DNA of 64,000 nt, taken from contig CALDPX010000007.1 in the NCBI GenBank assembly GCA_937911745.1, forward strand, positions 3,298-67,297, given 5' to 3'. A program made the position numbers and the translations under genes. Positions 7,628-15,314 of the stretch are shown in pieces. The notes beneath the pieces are model-generated. The model did not search any database. It worked only from the letters and a program-made list of their open reading frames with translations, and was not told the origin of the DNA. Source of the stretch: an uncultured Alistipes sp. Its GTDB lineage: Bacteria; Bacteroidota; Bacteroidia; Bacteroidales; Rikenellaceae. Every line of letters starts with the position of its first letter. The stretch's first letter is position 1.

Positions 7628-8484
7628 TTAGAACGAGCGGGCCACACGGACGCCCAAAGCCCAACGCTTGTTATAGGTGGAGCAGTTCAGCGAGTACCAC
7701 CACGAGTTGTAGGAGTGTTTGCAACGCACCCTTGTACCCCAATCAACAGCCACAAAAGGAGTTAGGTGGTGGCAATCTATGCCCGCTTTGGCACCCACAA
7801 ATGGTGCTACACGACTATGGCTAATCTGCCAGCGCACATTGAGGTAGGCAGGAACACAGAACTCTTTCGGCTCGCCCAGTGGCAGTGCATACCCCACACC
7901 GGCACCCACAAAAACATCCTTATAGTTATAACCATAGACAATATCTGCCGATGGAGCCGCAGACAGTCCCAATTCCAGCATACCGCGAAAACCGACAAAC
8001 TCGCTATCTATATTGAAAGTCGACAAATCACTCTTGCCCAAATGAACACCCCAAGTGTAGTATGGCAGTGAGTATAATATCTCAACAATCCCCACAGTCG
8101 CCATTCCAATTCCTACTACGCCGAGTGTGGATGTCAGAAATAACCCAAGTATACCTACTGCCACATTTCCTTCGGCATTTGCCTCGTCCATCACATCGCG
8201 AATAATATCTATCGTTTCCCACGTTACTGCTATTCCAGCAGCGGCGATAACACCTCCCGATGCCATTATCGTTCTACCTTTACGCTTGATTTTATCGCTC
8301 CTTTCCCACGCATAATAGTCGAACCACGAGGGCTCATCGCTCAACTCCGACTGACTGCTCAACTCCAAATCATAGAGCGAAACTCAGGCGCATTAGCCAC
8401 CAAACCATCGGGAGTGGCAGCCACAACACTCTTGGACAACACAAGTGCCACCAAAAGCAAGAGGTATGGTATCGTAGTTCGCAT
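7628..8484 (-). pseudogene. secreted/membrane protein split by a frameshift
   Basis: An ATG at 8484 opens a clear signal peptide (MRTTIPYLLLLVALVLSKSVVA) that runs 41 codons to a TGA at 8361-8359. The remaining ~245 residues lie in another frame, which is open only from 8383 downward. A single-base indel between 8383 and 8362 would join them (...APEFRS/YDLELSSQSELSDE...). The body has two hydrophobic stretches (GVIAAAGIAVTW; VGILGLFLTSTLGVVGIGMATVGIVEIL) and then alternating aromatic/small residues like an outer-membrane barrel (VFVGAGVGYALPLG, LNVRWQISHSRVAPFVGAKAG). No family is recognised. A sequencing error or programmed shift would also explain it. Confidence 0.65.
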
Positions 8485-8588
8485 AATTGTGAGTAGTTAG
8501 AAATTATTATTTATTCGGTAGGCTTGTAGGAGTCTAAGGAGTTTATGACCATTGATAACCTCAAAAAAAAATTTTCAACTTTCAACTA

Positions 8589-8666
8589 ACCAGCCTTTGG
8601 CTGCTCTAAAATGCTCCCGCTCGGCATAGTGCACAAGTGCCCTCTGCACTCGCTTACTCGCATTTG
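8589..8666 (+). repeat. AGCCTTTGGCT dispersed repeat, copy 2
   Basis: Partner of 3384-3461. AAATGC 8609-8614 pairs with GCATTT 8660-8665, and AGTGCA 8628-8633 with TGCACT 8645-8650. It lies just past the 3' end of the thioesterase gene. Confidence 0.75.
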
Positions 8667-8668
8667 CC

Positions 8669-9073
8669 TCAATGCTCAATTCTCAATTCAATAAGCCTGC
8701 GCCACTCATCGGGGAATGGGATGGCACGTTGGGTGGCGAAGTCGAAGCAGACAACCACCGTGTGGCACTCGGCATTGGGCAGTCCGTCATCGACATTGAT
8801 GAGTCTTTGGTGCACCTGCATACTCTTCGTGCCGAGGCTCTCAACCCACGACTCCACCTCTATATTATCTCCCAGGCGGGTTTGGCGCATCATATCGGTC
8901 TTGATGCTCACAAGCACCAGATTCACACCTCGCCAATCTATCCTATCGCCCAAGATGTCGGCATAGAGTTCCATCTTGCCCAAATCGAAGTACTCCTGCA
9001 AGTGGATGTTGTTGATGTGTCCCAGCGAGTCCGCATCGGCAAATCGCTGCTGTATCTTGGTATTCTGTTTCAT
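8669..9073 (-). CDS. acyl-CoA thioesterase (4HBT hot-dog fold)
   Basis: A 134-residue protein starting at the ATG at 9073 (MKQNTKIQQRFADAD). An in-frame upstream ATG at 9121 lies inside a structured intergenic repeat and adds a non-family segment. RFADADSLGHINNIHLQEYFD is the 4-hydroxybenzoyl-CoA thioesterase active-site helix region with catalytic Asp. The rest shows the five-strand hot-dog pattern (NLVLVSIKTDMMRQTRLGDNIEVESWV, HTVVVCFDFATQRAIPFP). It hydrolyses acyl-CoA thioesters; the substrate cannot be told from sequence. A broken copy of its 3' third is at 7468-7592. Confidence 0.88.
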   Translation of the reverse strand: MKQNTKIQQRFADADSLGHINNIHLQEYFDLGKMELYADILGDRIDWRGVNLVLVSIKTDMMRQTRLGDNIEVESWVESLGTKSMQVHQRLINVDDGLPNAECHTVVVCFDFATQRAIPFPDEWRRLIELRIEH

Positions 9074-9107
9074 TCGTTTTATAACATTAAAACGCAGAGA
9101 GTGGAGG

Positions 9108-9193
9108 AAATTTTGTGCCAAACAAGAGAGCGAGTCCGCAGTTTACTTTGAGGTAAATGAGGAACTCGACTATCGAAGAGCGGTGCAAAATTT
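9108..9193 (+). repeat. structured TTTGTGCC element, copy B
   Basis: Nested stems: AAATTTTGTGCC (9108-9119) with GGTGCAAAATTT (9182-9193); CGAGT 9131-9135 with ACTCG 9164-9168; conserved internal-loop strands CCGCAG 9136-9141 and TGAGGA 9158-9163; inner stem TTTAC/GTAAA around a 6-base loop. Relatives at 10657, 20972, 38548 and 52713. Confidence 0.85.
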
Positions 9194-9209
9194 ACCCACT
9201 ATATGTGTT

Positions 9210-9773
9210 TTACCTCAAAATTTTGAACTCTCCATCCTCCTTTATGCTCATAATGGAGGAGGCTTTACGTGTGGGCTTACCCTCGAAGGCGGGGTTTACG
9301 ACCATATCAACGCCCTCTTTGATACCCTCTACAATATCCTCGAAGCGGAGTGGTGTAGCCTCGCCCGAGAAGTTTGCAGAAGTGGAGACCAACGGACGGC
9401 GGAGCCTGCTCACAACCCTACGACAAAAATCGTGGTCGGGGACTCTTATGGCGAGCGAGCCCTCCTCGGGGATAAGGTTCGGAGCCACTCCCACAGCACC
9501 ATCCAAGATGAGCGTCAGGGGCTTATCCGTCAGCTCCATAAGGTCGTATGCCACCTCGGGCACACGGCGAATGTAACGTCCCACCTCTGCGGGCGTGTCC
9601 AGCAGTACAATCATACCCTTCTTGTTCACAGAGCCTTTGAGCGTGTAGATGCGCTCCACCGCCTCCTGGTTTGTGGCATCGCAACCAATGCCCCATACCG
9701 TATCGGTAGGATAGAGAATTATTCCTCCCTTTTTCAGCACCTCTACTGCCCTATTTACCTCGTCTTGAATCAT
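9210..9773 (-). CDS. tsaC: threonylcarbamoyl-AMP synthase (Sua5/YciO/YrdC family)
   Basis: The family makes threonylcarbamoyl-AMP from Thr, bicarbonate and ATP for t6A37 in ANN-decoding tRNAs. 187 residues from the ATG at 9773 (MIQDEVNRAV); alternative in-frame starts at 9779 and 9797 add at most 8 residues. Family motifs: GGIILYPTDTVWGIGCDA, the LKGSVNKKGMIVL segment (usual KxR/KKP region), SLAIRVPDHDF and STSANFSGE. Length fits the single-domain TsaC form. A YciO-type paralogue is a less likely alternative. The start faces the divergently transcribed yebC gene. Confidence 0.9.
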   Translation of the reverse strand: MIQDEVNRAVEVLKKGGIILYPTDTVWGIGCDATNQEAVERIYTLKGSVNKKGMIVLLDTPAEVGRYIRRVPEVAYDLMELTDKPLTLILDGAVGVAPNLIPEEGSLAIRVPDHDFCRRVVSRLRRPLVSTSANFSGEATPLRFEDIVEGIKEGVDMVVNPAFEGKPTRKASSIMSIKEDGEFKILR

Positions 9774-9856
9774 AGTCATCAGTGTTAATTTTTGCAAAGA
9801 TAGCGGAAATTGGTAGAATTCTCAACTTTCAACTTTCAACTTTCAACTTTATTTCT

Positions 9857-9864
9857 TACTTTTG
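9857..9864 (+). promoter_or_regulatory. possible -7 element for yebC
   Basis: TACTTTTG fits TAnnTTTG, 46 bases before the yebC start. It follows an AACTTTC simple array (9823-9852), and no TTG is seen upstream. Confidence 0.4.
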
Positions 9865-9910
9865 CGCCACTTGACAAAATATATAATTAATAGATAATAA
9901 CATCCACACT

Positions 9911-10636
9911 ATGGGAAGGGCTTTTGAGTATCGTAAAGCGCGTAAGCTGAAACGCTGGGGCAATATGGCTCGCACGTTTACTAAAATTGGTAAAGAGATT
10001 GAAATCGCTGTTAAGGCAGGCGGTCCCGATCCTTCGGGCAACACCCGTCTGAGGGTGCTTTTGCAGAATGCTAAGGCAGAGAATATGCCCAAAGAGAACG
10101 TAGAGCGTGCCATTAAGCGTGCAGTTTCCAAAGATACCACCGACTACAAAGAGATGGTATATGAGGGTTATGGTCCTCACGGTATCGCCGTTTTGGTGGA
10201 GACCGCAACCGACAACACCACCCGCACTGTTGCCAACGTGCGCAGCTACTTCAACAAGTGTGGCGGTACGCTCGGCACCAGCGGTAGCGTAACTTTTATG
10301 TTCGACCACCTCTGCGTATTCAAAACCGCAATGAAGGAGGGTATCGACATTGACGAACTCGAATTGGAGCTTATCGACCTCGATATGACCGAACTCTTTG
10401 TCGATGACGAGAACATCATCAACATCTACGCCAAATATGAGGCTTTCGGTGCTATCCAGTCCTATCTCGACGAGCACAATATGGAGATTGTCAGCGGTGA
10501 GTTCGTTCGCATCCCCACCGACACCAAAGATGTTACTCCCGAGCAGCGTGAGGCACTCAACAAACTCATCGAGAAACTCGAAGAGGATGATGATGTGACT
10601 AACGTTTATACCACAATGGCTCCCGAAGAAGAGTAA
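9911..10636 (+). CDS. yebC: YebC/PmpR/TACO1 family protein
   Basis: A 241-residue member of the YebC family, DNA-binding regulators or translation-assisting factors (some members help ribosomes at proline stretches). Domain I includes MGRAFEYRKARKLKRWGNMARTFTKIGKEI and ARTGG-like KAGGPDPSGNTRLR. The middle holds YEGYGPHGIAVLVETATDN and NVRSYFNKCGGTLGTSGSVTFMF, the family signature. The C-terminus is acidic (EKLEEDDDVTNVYTTM). Full length; the start at 9911 preserves the conserved N-terminus. Confidence 0.93.
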   Translation: MGRAFEYRKARKLKRWGNMARTFTKIGKEIEIAVKAGGPDPSGNTRLRVLLQNAKAENMPKENVERAIKRAVSKDTTDYKEMVYEGYGPHGIAVLVETATDNTTRTVANVRSYFNKCGGTLGTSGSVTFMFDHLCVFKTAMKEGIDIDELELELIDLDMTELFVDDENIINIYAKYEAFGAIQSYLDEHNMEIVSGEFVRIPTDTKDVTPEQREALNKLIEKLEEDDDVTNVYTTMAPEEE

Positions 10637-10656
10637 AAAACGCAGATAACGGGTGC

Positions 10657-10740
10657 TTTTTGCACCAAAATTCAGAGAGCGGCTTCCTCATTTGCGCTAA
10701 GCAAACTGCGGAGCCGCTCCTTCTTTTGGCACAAAAATCC
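10657..10740 (-). repeat. structured TTTGTGCC element, copy A
   Basis: Read on the minus strand: ATTTTTGTGCCAAAA pairs with TTTTGGTGCAAAAA; GAGCGGCT (10719-10712) with AGCCGCTC (10684-10677); conserved CCGCAG and TGAGGA; inner stem TTTGC/GCAAA around TTAGC. The two mismatched positions are G-U wobbles only in this orientation. Confidence 0.88.
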
Positions 10741-10926
10741 CTCCGTTCTCTGTGTTTTTACCGCTTTGAGAACTCTCCCCCTAAGTTAGGGGGAGTCCTC
10801 GTAGAGGGAGGGGGTCTGTCTGCGGACTCCGCTTTCTCGTATGCCTTGTATCCATCGCGTTATCCGCGTTTTTGTGGTGTTTGGGAAACTCTTTATCCCT
10901 CCTCTAACTTAGGGGAGGACATTAAA
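10741..10926. other. spacer with CTAACTTAG palindromes
   Basis: No gene seen. A perfect palindrome of CTCCCCCTAAG type sits at 10775-10795 and a related one, CCTCTAACTTAGGGGAGG, at about 10901-10918. A third family member is at 52636-52654. Confidence 0.6.
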
Positions 10927-10989
10927 GCCCTTAAACTCCTTATAAGACCTATAAGCCTTAGGACTATTGACGTTAGACGTTAGACGTTA
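10927..10989 (+). repeat. GACGTTA dispersed repeat, copy 1
   Basis: A ~62-base unit: CCCTTAAACTCCTTATAAG, then ATAAGCCTTAGGACTATTG and three GACGTTA units. The same unit is inverted at 20668-20728, with shorter versions at 13531, 31565 and 41251. Confidence 0.9.
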
Positions 10990-11033
10990 TTAAACAAAGA
11001 GCCAACTCTCAGCGAGTTGGCTCTTTGTTTAAT
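10989..11033. terminator. bidirectional terminator containing a stop codon
   Basis: Perfect 20-bp stem (10989-11008 with 11014-11033) around a 5-base loop. Its A-rich and T-rich edges could serve both strands. The TAA of the decarboxylase gene (11031-11029) lies in the right arm. Confidence 0.9.
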
Positions 11034-12426
11034 AACCGAGGATGCGGAGCATAGAACGATAACTCTGCTCCTTGGCAAATAGTCGGGTGTAGTACTCGCC
11101 CGTCTCCTTATCTATATCGATAAGGATATGCTTGGGGGCAGGGGTGAGGCAGTGCTGAATACCGCCAAAGCCACCCACCGACTCCTGATAGGCTCCCGTA
11201 TGGAAGAAACCAACATATAATGGCTCGTCCACATCGTCCAACTTGGGCAGAAAGACCGCATTGGAGTGTGACTCACCACTATAAAAGTCCTCACTGTCGC
11301 ACGTCAAACCGCCGAGGAACACACGCTGATACTCCTTATTCCAATGGTTAATAGCAAGTAGCGGATAGCGTTGGTCTATACCCCAAATGTCGGGCAGTGT
11401 GGTCATAAACGAACTATCTATCATATACCAGCGTTCCCTGTCGTTCTGCTGTTTCTGGTTGAGCACCGAGAAGAGTGTTGCACCGCTCTCGCCAACCGTA
11501 AAGGAGCCGAACTCGGTGAAGATATTGGGCTCTTCCACCCCGTTTAGATTGCAATTACTCTTGATTTGTGCAACAATTTCTTCCGCCATATACTCATAGT
11601 CGTAATCGAAGTTGAGCGAGTTCTTGATGGGAAATCCGCCTCCGATATTTAGGCTATCGAGGTCGGGACAAATCTTTTTGAGTTCGCAGTAAACCTGAAT
11701 ACATTTATTGAGCTCGTTCCAATAGTAAGCCGTATCCTTCATACCCGTATTGATGAAGAAATGGAGCATTTTGAGTTTGAGTTTCTTATTTCCCTTGATA
11801 CGTTTTTTGTAGAACTCAACAATGTCGTTATAGCGTATTCCGAGCCTCGAAGTGTAGAAGTCGAACTTGGGCTCCTCCTCTGCTGCAATGCGGATGCCGA
11901 GTTTGCAGGGTCTCTCCAACATTCCATCCAACTGATCCAATTCCTCTTTGTTATCCAACACAGGTATGGTATTCTCGAAGCCCGAGTTGATAAGTCCGGC
12001 TATATTCTCAACATACTGCAAACGCTTAAAACCGTTGCAAACCACATACATATCTTTATTTATGAGTCCCTGCTCATAGAGGGCATTGATGATGTGAATG
12101 TCGTATGCCGAAGATGTTTCCAAATAGATATCATTCTTCAAAGCCTCTTCCAAAACGAATGAGAAATGGGAGGATTTGGTGCAATAACAATAGTTGTAGC
12201 TACCCTTATAGTCCACCTTTGCCATTGCCACATTGAAGAGTCGCTTGGCACGCTGAATTTGCGAGGATATTTTGGGCAGATAGGTAATTTTAAGCGGAGT
12301 ACCATACTGCTTGATAATGTCCATCAGTGGCACATTGTGGAAGTAGAGTTCATTGTCCTCCACCGAAAATTCGTTCTGTGGCCAATCGTAGGTTTGCTCG
12401 ATAAGGTCGGTGTACTTGTTCTTCAT
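11029..12426 (-). CDS. PLP-dependent arginine decarboxylase-like enzyme (fold type III)
   Basis: A 465-residue Orn/DAP/Arg decarboxylase group 2 enzyme of the short Bacteroidota form annotated as arginine decarboxylase (agmatine formation for polyamines). The PLP lysine is K84 in YCYCTKSSHF. LGIRI and LHFFINTG are barrel strands, NIGGGFP is the phosphate-binding glycine loop, and GLTCDSEDFY holds the substrate-binding Cys-Asp pair. It is shorter than the ~630-residue SpeA of Proteobacteria. Substrate choice among arginine, carboxynorspermidine or other amino acids is not certain from sequence alone. Monocistronic between a terminator and a divergent HU-type gene. Confidence 0.82.
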   Translation of the reverse strand: MKNKYTDLIEQTYDWPQNEFSVEDNELYFHNVPLMDIIKQYGTPLKITYLPKISSQIQRAKRLFNVAMAKVDYKGSYNYCYCTKSSHFSFVLEEALKNDIYLETSSAYDIHIINALYEQGLINKDMYVVCNGFKRLQYVENIAGLINSGFENTIPVLDNKEELDQLDGMLERPCKLGIRIAAEEEPKFDFYTSRLGIRYNDIVEFYKKRIKGNKKLKLKMLHFFINTGMKDTAYYWNELNKCIQVYCELKKICPDLDSLNIGGGFPIKNSLNFDYDYEYMAEEIVAQIKSNCNLNGVEEPNIFTEFGSFTVGESGATLFSVLNQKQQNDRERWYMIDSSFMTTLPDIWGIDQRYPLLAINHWNKEYQRVFLGGLTCDSEDFYSGESHSNAVFLPKLDDVDEPLYVGFFHTGAYQESVGGFGGIQHCLTPAPKHILIDIDKETGEYYTRLFAKEQSYRSMLRILGY

Positions 12427-12624
12427 TTTCCCCGAAAAGAATAAAATTCAACAATCCGTCTTTGCTACATTGAAAAATTTTTACCAAAGTAATCGACTTA
12501 CTTTTTCATCATTTTCACAATGCAAAACAAATAATTCTTTTTGATATAATCAACGGTTGGGGCTATTTTATGTCGAAATTGTCAGTTTTTTCTGACTTTT
12601 TGGCAGTTTTTCAATAATAATCGC

Positions 12625-12632
12625 TAACTTTG
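12625..12632 (+). promoter_or_regulatory. -7 element for HU-domain gene
   Basis: TAACTTTG matches TAnnTTTG. A TTTTTTG tract ends at 12602, 22 bases upstream. The start codon is 39 bases downstream. Confidence 0.6.
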
Positions 12633-12671
12633 GGAGTTATTTAGAGTAAGAATACAAATATATATAGGGCT

Positions 12672-13433
12672 ATGACTACAAAAATCAGCGCAATCATTGC
12701 ACAGCATCTCGCCTCGCAAACGAGAATTATCATCCCCGAAGTGGGCACTCTCATCCGCCGCAAAGAGAGCGGAGAGATTGTCTTTATGGATATGCTCAAA
12801 AAGAGCGACGGCGCACTCGTGAGCCTTGTGGTAAACACCTTCGATGTAAGCCCCAGCAAAGCAAACGAGATTGTAAACACCTACTCGGCTACCATCAAAC
12901 AACAACTCGCCACCAACAAGAAGTTTGTGATTGATGGCGTTGGTGTCCTGCTTGCTCGCCCCGATAGCGGCACAGATTTTTCATTCAACCCCTTCGCGCA
13001 ATCCATTCCCGAGCCTTCGAGGAACTATGATGTGTTGGAAGACGAGGAGTATATTGCTGTGGTTACACCCATAGCACCACAACAACCCGTTGCTCCCGTA
13101 GCACCCAAAGCGACTACTATGCCACAGCAGCCCACTACTCCTGCGCCCACTACTCCTGCGCCCAAGCCTGCAATGCCCAAGCCTGCACCAAAGCCACAGT
13201 CTGAACCCCAGACTCGCAAAGTCATCTACCGCACCGAGGAGGATGAGGAGCAGCCCACCGAGCGCAAGAGCCGCATACAGCCTCACCATACCCGCAAGAA
13301 GATTGACGGCATAACCATCGTAGCATTCGTTGCGTTGTTGTTGGCACTCTTGGCGCTCATTTGGGGAGCAATACCCTCTGATGACCGCGTAGAGGTAAAT
13401 GTGGAGCCCACAGAGGTGGTCGTGAACGAGTAG
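12672..13433 (+). CDS. CCDC81-type HU-domain protein with C-terminal membrane anchor
   Basis: A 253-residue protein. Residues 1-~85 (TTKISAIIAQHLAS, RIIIPEVGTLIRRK, DVSPSKANEIVNTYSATIKQQLATNKKFVIDGVGVLL) resemble the prokaryotic HU-CCDC81 domain of Bacteroidota. Residues ~120-185 are Pro/Ala/Thr-rich repeats (PTTPAPTTPAPKPAMPKPAPKP). A basic stretch (RKSRIQPHHTRKK) precedes one transmembrane helix (TIVAFVALLLALLALIWGA, ~217-236). The common SPOR domain seen in relatives is absent. It is probably an inner-membrane protein with the HU-like domain in the cytoplasm; its role is unknown. Confidence 0.8.
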   Translation: MTTKISAIIAQHLASQTRIIIPEVGTLIRRKESGEIVFMDMLKKSDGALVSLVVNTFDVSPSKANEIVNTYSATIKQQLATNKKFVIDGVGVLLARPDSGTDFSFNPFAQSIPEPSRNYDVLEDEEYIAVVTPIAPQQPVAPVAPKATTMPQQPTTPAPTTPAPKPAMPKPAPKPQSEPQTRKVIYRTEEDEEQPTERKSRIQPHHTRKKIDGITIVAFVALLLALLALIWGAIPSDDRVEVNVEPTEVVVNE

Positions 13434-13436
13434 AGG

Positions 13437-13505
<69 letters not shown>

Positions 13506-13530
13506 TTCCCATATCTCCCACATCTCCCAT

Positions 13531-13579
13531 AACTCTCATAAGCCTTAGGACTATCGACGTTAGACGTTGGACGTTAGAC
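13531..13579 (+). repeat. GACGTTA dispersed repeat, copy 2
   Basis: ATAAGCCTTAGGACTATCG followed by GACGTTAGACGTTGGACGTT. It ends 10 bases before the sigma-54 activator start, so it lies in that gene's leader. Confidence 0.88.
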
Positions 13580-13588
13580 AAAAAAGGT

Positions 13589-14803
13589 ATGTTAGATTTA
13601 TTTGCAATAAAACAACGATTTGGAATCATAGGCAACAGTGAGTCTCTCAATAGGGCTATTGAGATGGCTGTAAAGGTTGCTACAACCGACCTCTCGGTAC
13701 TCGTCACGGGCGAGAGCGGTGTGGGTAAGGAGTTTTTTCCGCAGATTATCCACGCCCACTCCTCGCGCAAACACAATAAGTATGTTGCTGTGAACTGCGG
13801 TGCCATACCCGAGGGAACGATAGACTCCGAACTCTTTGGTCACGAGAAGGGCTCCTTTACGGGAGCGGTGGACTCGCGCAAGGGTTACTTCGAGGAGGCA
13901 GACGGTGGTACCATTTTCCTCGACGAGGTTGCCGAGTTGCCCCTCTCCACTCAGGTACGCCTACTGAGGGTTTTGCAGACAGGCGAGTTTATGAGGGTTG
14001 GCTCCTCGAAACCCCAGAAGACCAACGTGAGGGTTGTGGCGGCGACCAATATCGACCTCCCGAAAGCGATTGCCGACGGCAAGTTCCGCGAGGACCTCTA
14101 TTACAGGCTCGCCACTGTACCCATTGCCGTACCCCCTCTGCGCCAGCGCAAGGAGGATATACATCTGCTCTTCCGCAAGTTCGCTTCGGACGTGTCGGTA
14201 AACTGCAAGATGCCCGCCATATCACTTGATGAAGGAGCAAGAACGCTACTCGAAAACTACTATTGGAAGGGCAACATCCGCCAGTTGAAAAACGTAGCCG
14301 AACAGATTTCGGTTATTGAGCCTTCGAGGGTTATCTCGGAGAACATACTGCGCAAATACCTCCCTACGGATGGTATGGGCGGTACGCCGATAGTGATGAA
14401 CGAGGGCACAAGAGAGGATTTTGCAGACGAGAGGGAACTCCTCTACAAAGTACTCTTCGATATGAAGCGTGACATTTCGGATGTGAAGCGTATGCTGTTG
14501 GAGGTTATGAGCGGAGGCTCCGCTCCCTACCCCACTCCCGAGAGTCACACCGAAAGCGCACCCGTAGCGGGCTACCTTCCTTCTTCGGCAAACTACTCGC
14601 GCCACGAGGCTCAGGATACCATTGGTGAGGAGGTCTTTGATGAGCCCTCGCGTCCGCTCTCGAAAGAGGATGTTCAGCGCGAAGCCATCGTAAAAGCCCT
14701 CAGGCGCAATGGCGGTAGACGCAAGGAGACCGCCAAGGAACTCTTTATGAGTGAGAGAACACTATATAGGAAACTTAAAGAACTCGGAATAGATGAAATT
14801 TAA
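13589..14803 (+). CDS. sigma-54-dependent transcriptional activator without receiver domain
   Basis: A 404-residue AAA+ activator that would remodel RNA polymerase-sigma-54. Start at 13589 (MLDLFAIKQRFGIIG); an earlier in-frame ATG reads through the upstream repeat. Walker A is GESGVGKE (41-48), the sigma-54 contact loop is GSFTGA (88-93, Ser for the usual Ala), Walker B is LDEVAELP (111-118), and an Arg-finger region REDLYYRL follows. The C-terminal Fis-type helix-turn-helix lies at ~360-404 (VKALRRNGGRRKETAKELFMSERTLYRKLKELGI). No N-terminal sensory domain is present. Its 3' end overlaps lptE by 11 bases, and rpoN lies 4.3 kb away. This order with lptE and secG is conserved in Bacteroidales. 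Confidence 0.93.
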   Translation: MLDLFAIKQRFGIIGNSESLNRAIEMAVKVATTDLSVLVTGESGVGKEFFPQIIHAHSSRKHNKYVAVNCGAIPEGTIDSELFGHEKGSFTGAVDSRKGYFEEADGGTIFLDEVAELPLSTQVRLLRVLQTGEFMRVGSSKPQKTNVRVVAATNIDLPKAIADGKFREDLYYRLATVPIAVPPLRQRKEDIHLLFRKFASDVSVNCKMPAISLDEGARTLLENYYWKGNIRQLKNVAEQISVIEPSRVISENILRKYLPTDGMGGTPIVMNEGTREDFADERELLYKVLFDMKRDISDVKRMLLEVMSGGSAPYPTPESHTESAPVAGYLPSSANYSRHEAQDTIGEEVFDEPSRPLSKEDVQREAIVKALRRNGGRRKETAKELFMSERTLYRKLKELGIDEI

Positions 14804-15308
14804 TAGGATACTGATGGCGACACTGATCGCCCTGATGGTTGGCTCACTGAGTGGTTGCACAGTGAAATACTCATTCTCGGGAGCCTCCATACCCTTGGAC
14901 GCCAAGACCGTTAGCGTTCCCTACTTCCCCAACAACGCACCTATGGTTGCACCTTCGCTCTCCTCTACGCTTACGGATGCGTTGCAGGACAAGTTTGCTC
15001 GCCAAACCAAACTGCAACTTGTGCCCACGGGTGGCGACCTTGCTTTCGAGGGCGAGATTACCAACTATACCTCCACTCCTGCGGCAATTACGGCTGCTGA
15101 GACGGCAGCGATGAACCGCCTTACGATTACCGTAAAGGTTAAGTTTACGAACATATACGAGCCCCAGAATAACTACAACAAGTCATTCAGTGCCTTTGCC
15201 GAGTACGATGCCACATCGCTCTTGCAGGATGTTCAGGACTCGCTCATTACGGAGATTTGCGAACAACTCGTGCAGGATATTTTCAACGCCGCAGTGGCAA
15301 ACTGGTAG
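14793..15308 (+). CDS. lptE: LptE family lipoprotein
   Basis: A 171-residue lipoprotein with signal MKFNRILMATLIALMVGSLSGC and lipobox Cys22. The mature part (KTVSVPYFPNNAPMVAPSLSSTLTDALQDKFARQTKL, GEITNYTSTPAAITA) has the LptE fold pattern. LptE plugs LptD in the outer-membrane lipopolysaccharide translocon. Start overlaps the sigma-54 activator by 11 bases; followed six bases later by a TPR-like gene. Confidence 0.88.
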   Translation: MKFNRILMATLIALMVGSLSGCTVKYSFSGASIPLDAKTVSVPYFPNNAPMVAPSLSSTLTDALQDKFARQTKLQLVPTGGDLAFEGEITNYTSTPAAITAAETAAMNRLTITVKVKFTNIYEPQNNYNKSFSAFAEYDATSLLQDVQDSLITEICEQLVQDIFNAAVANW

Positions 15309-15314
15309 AAAGAT

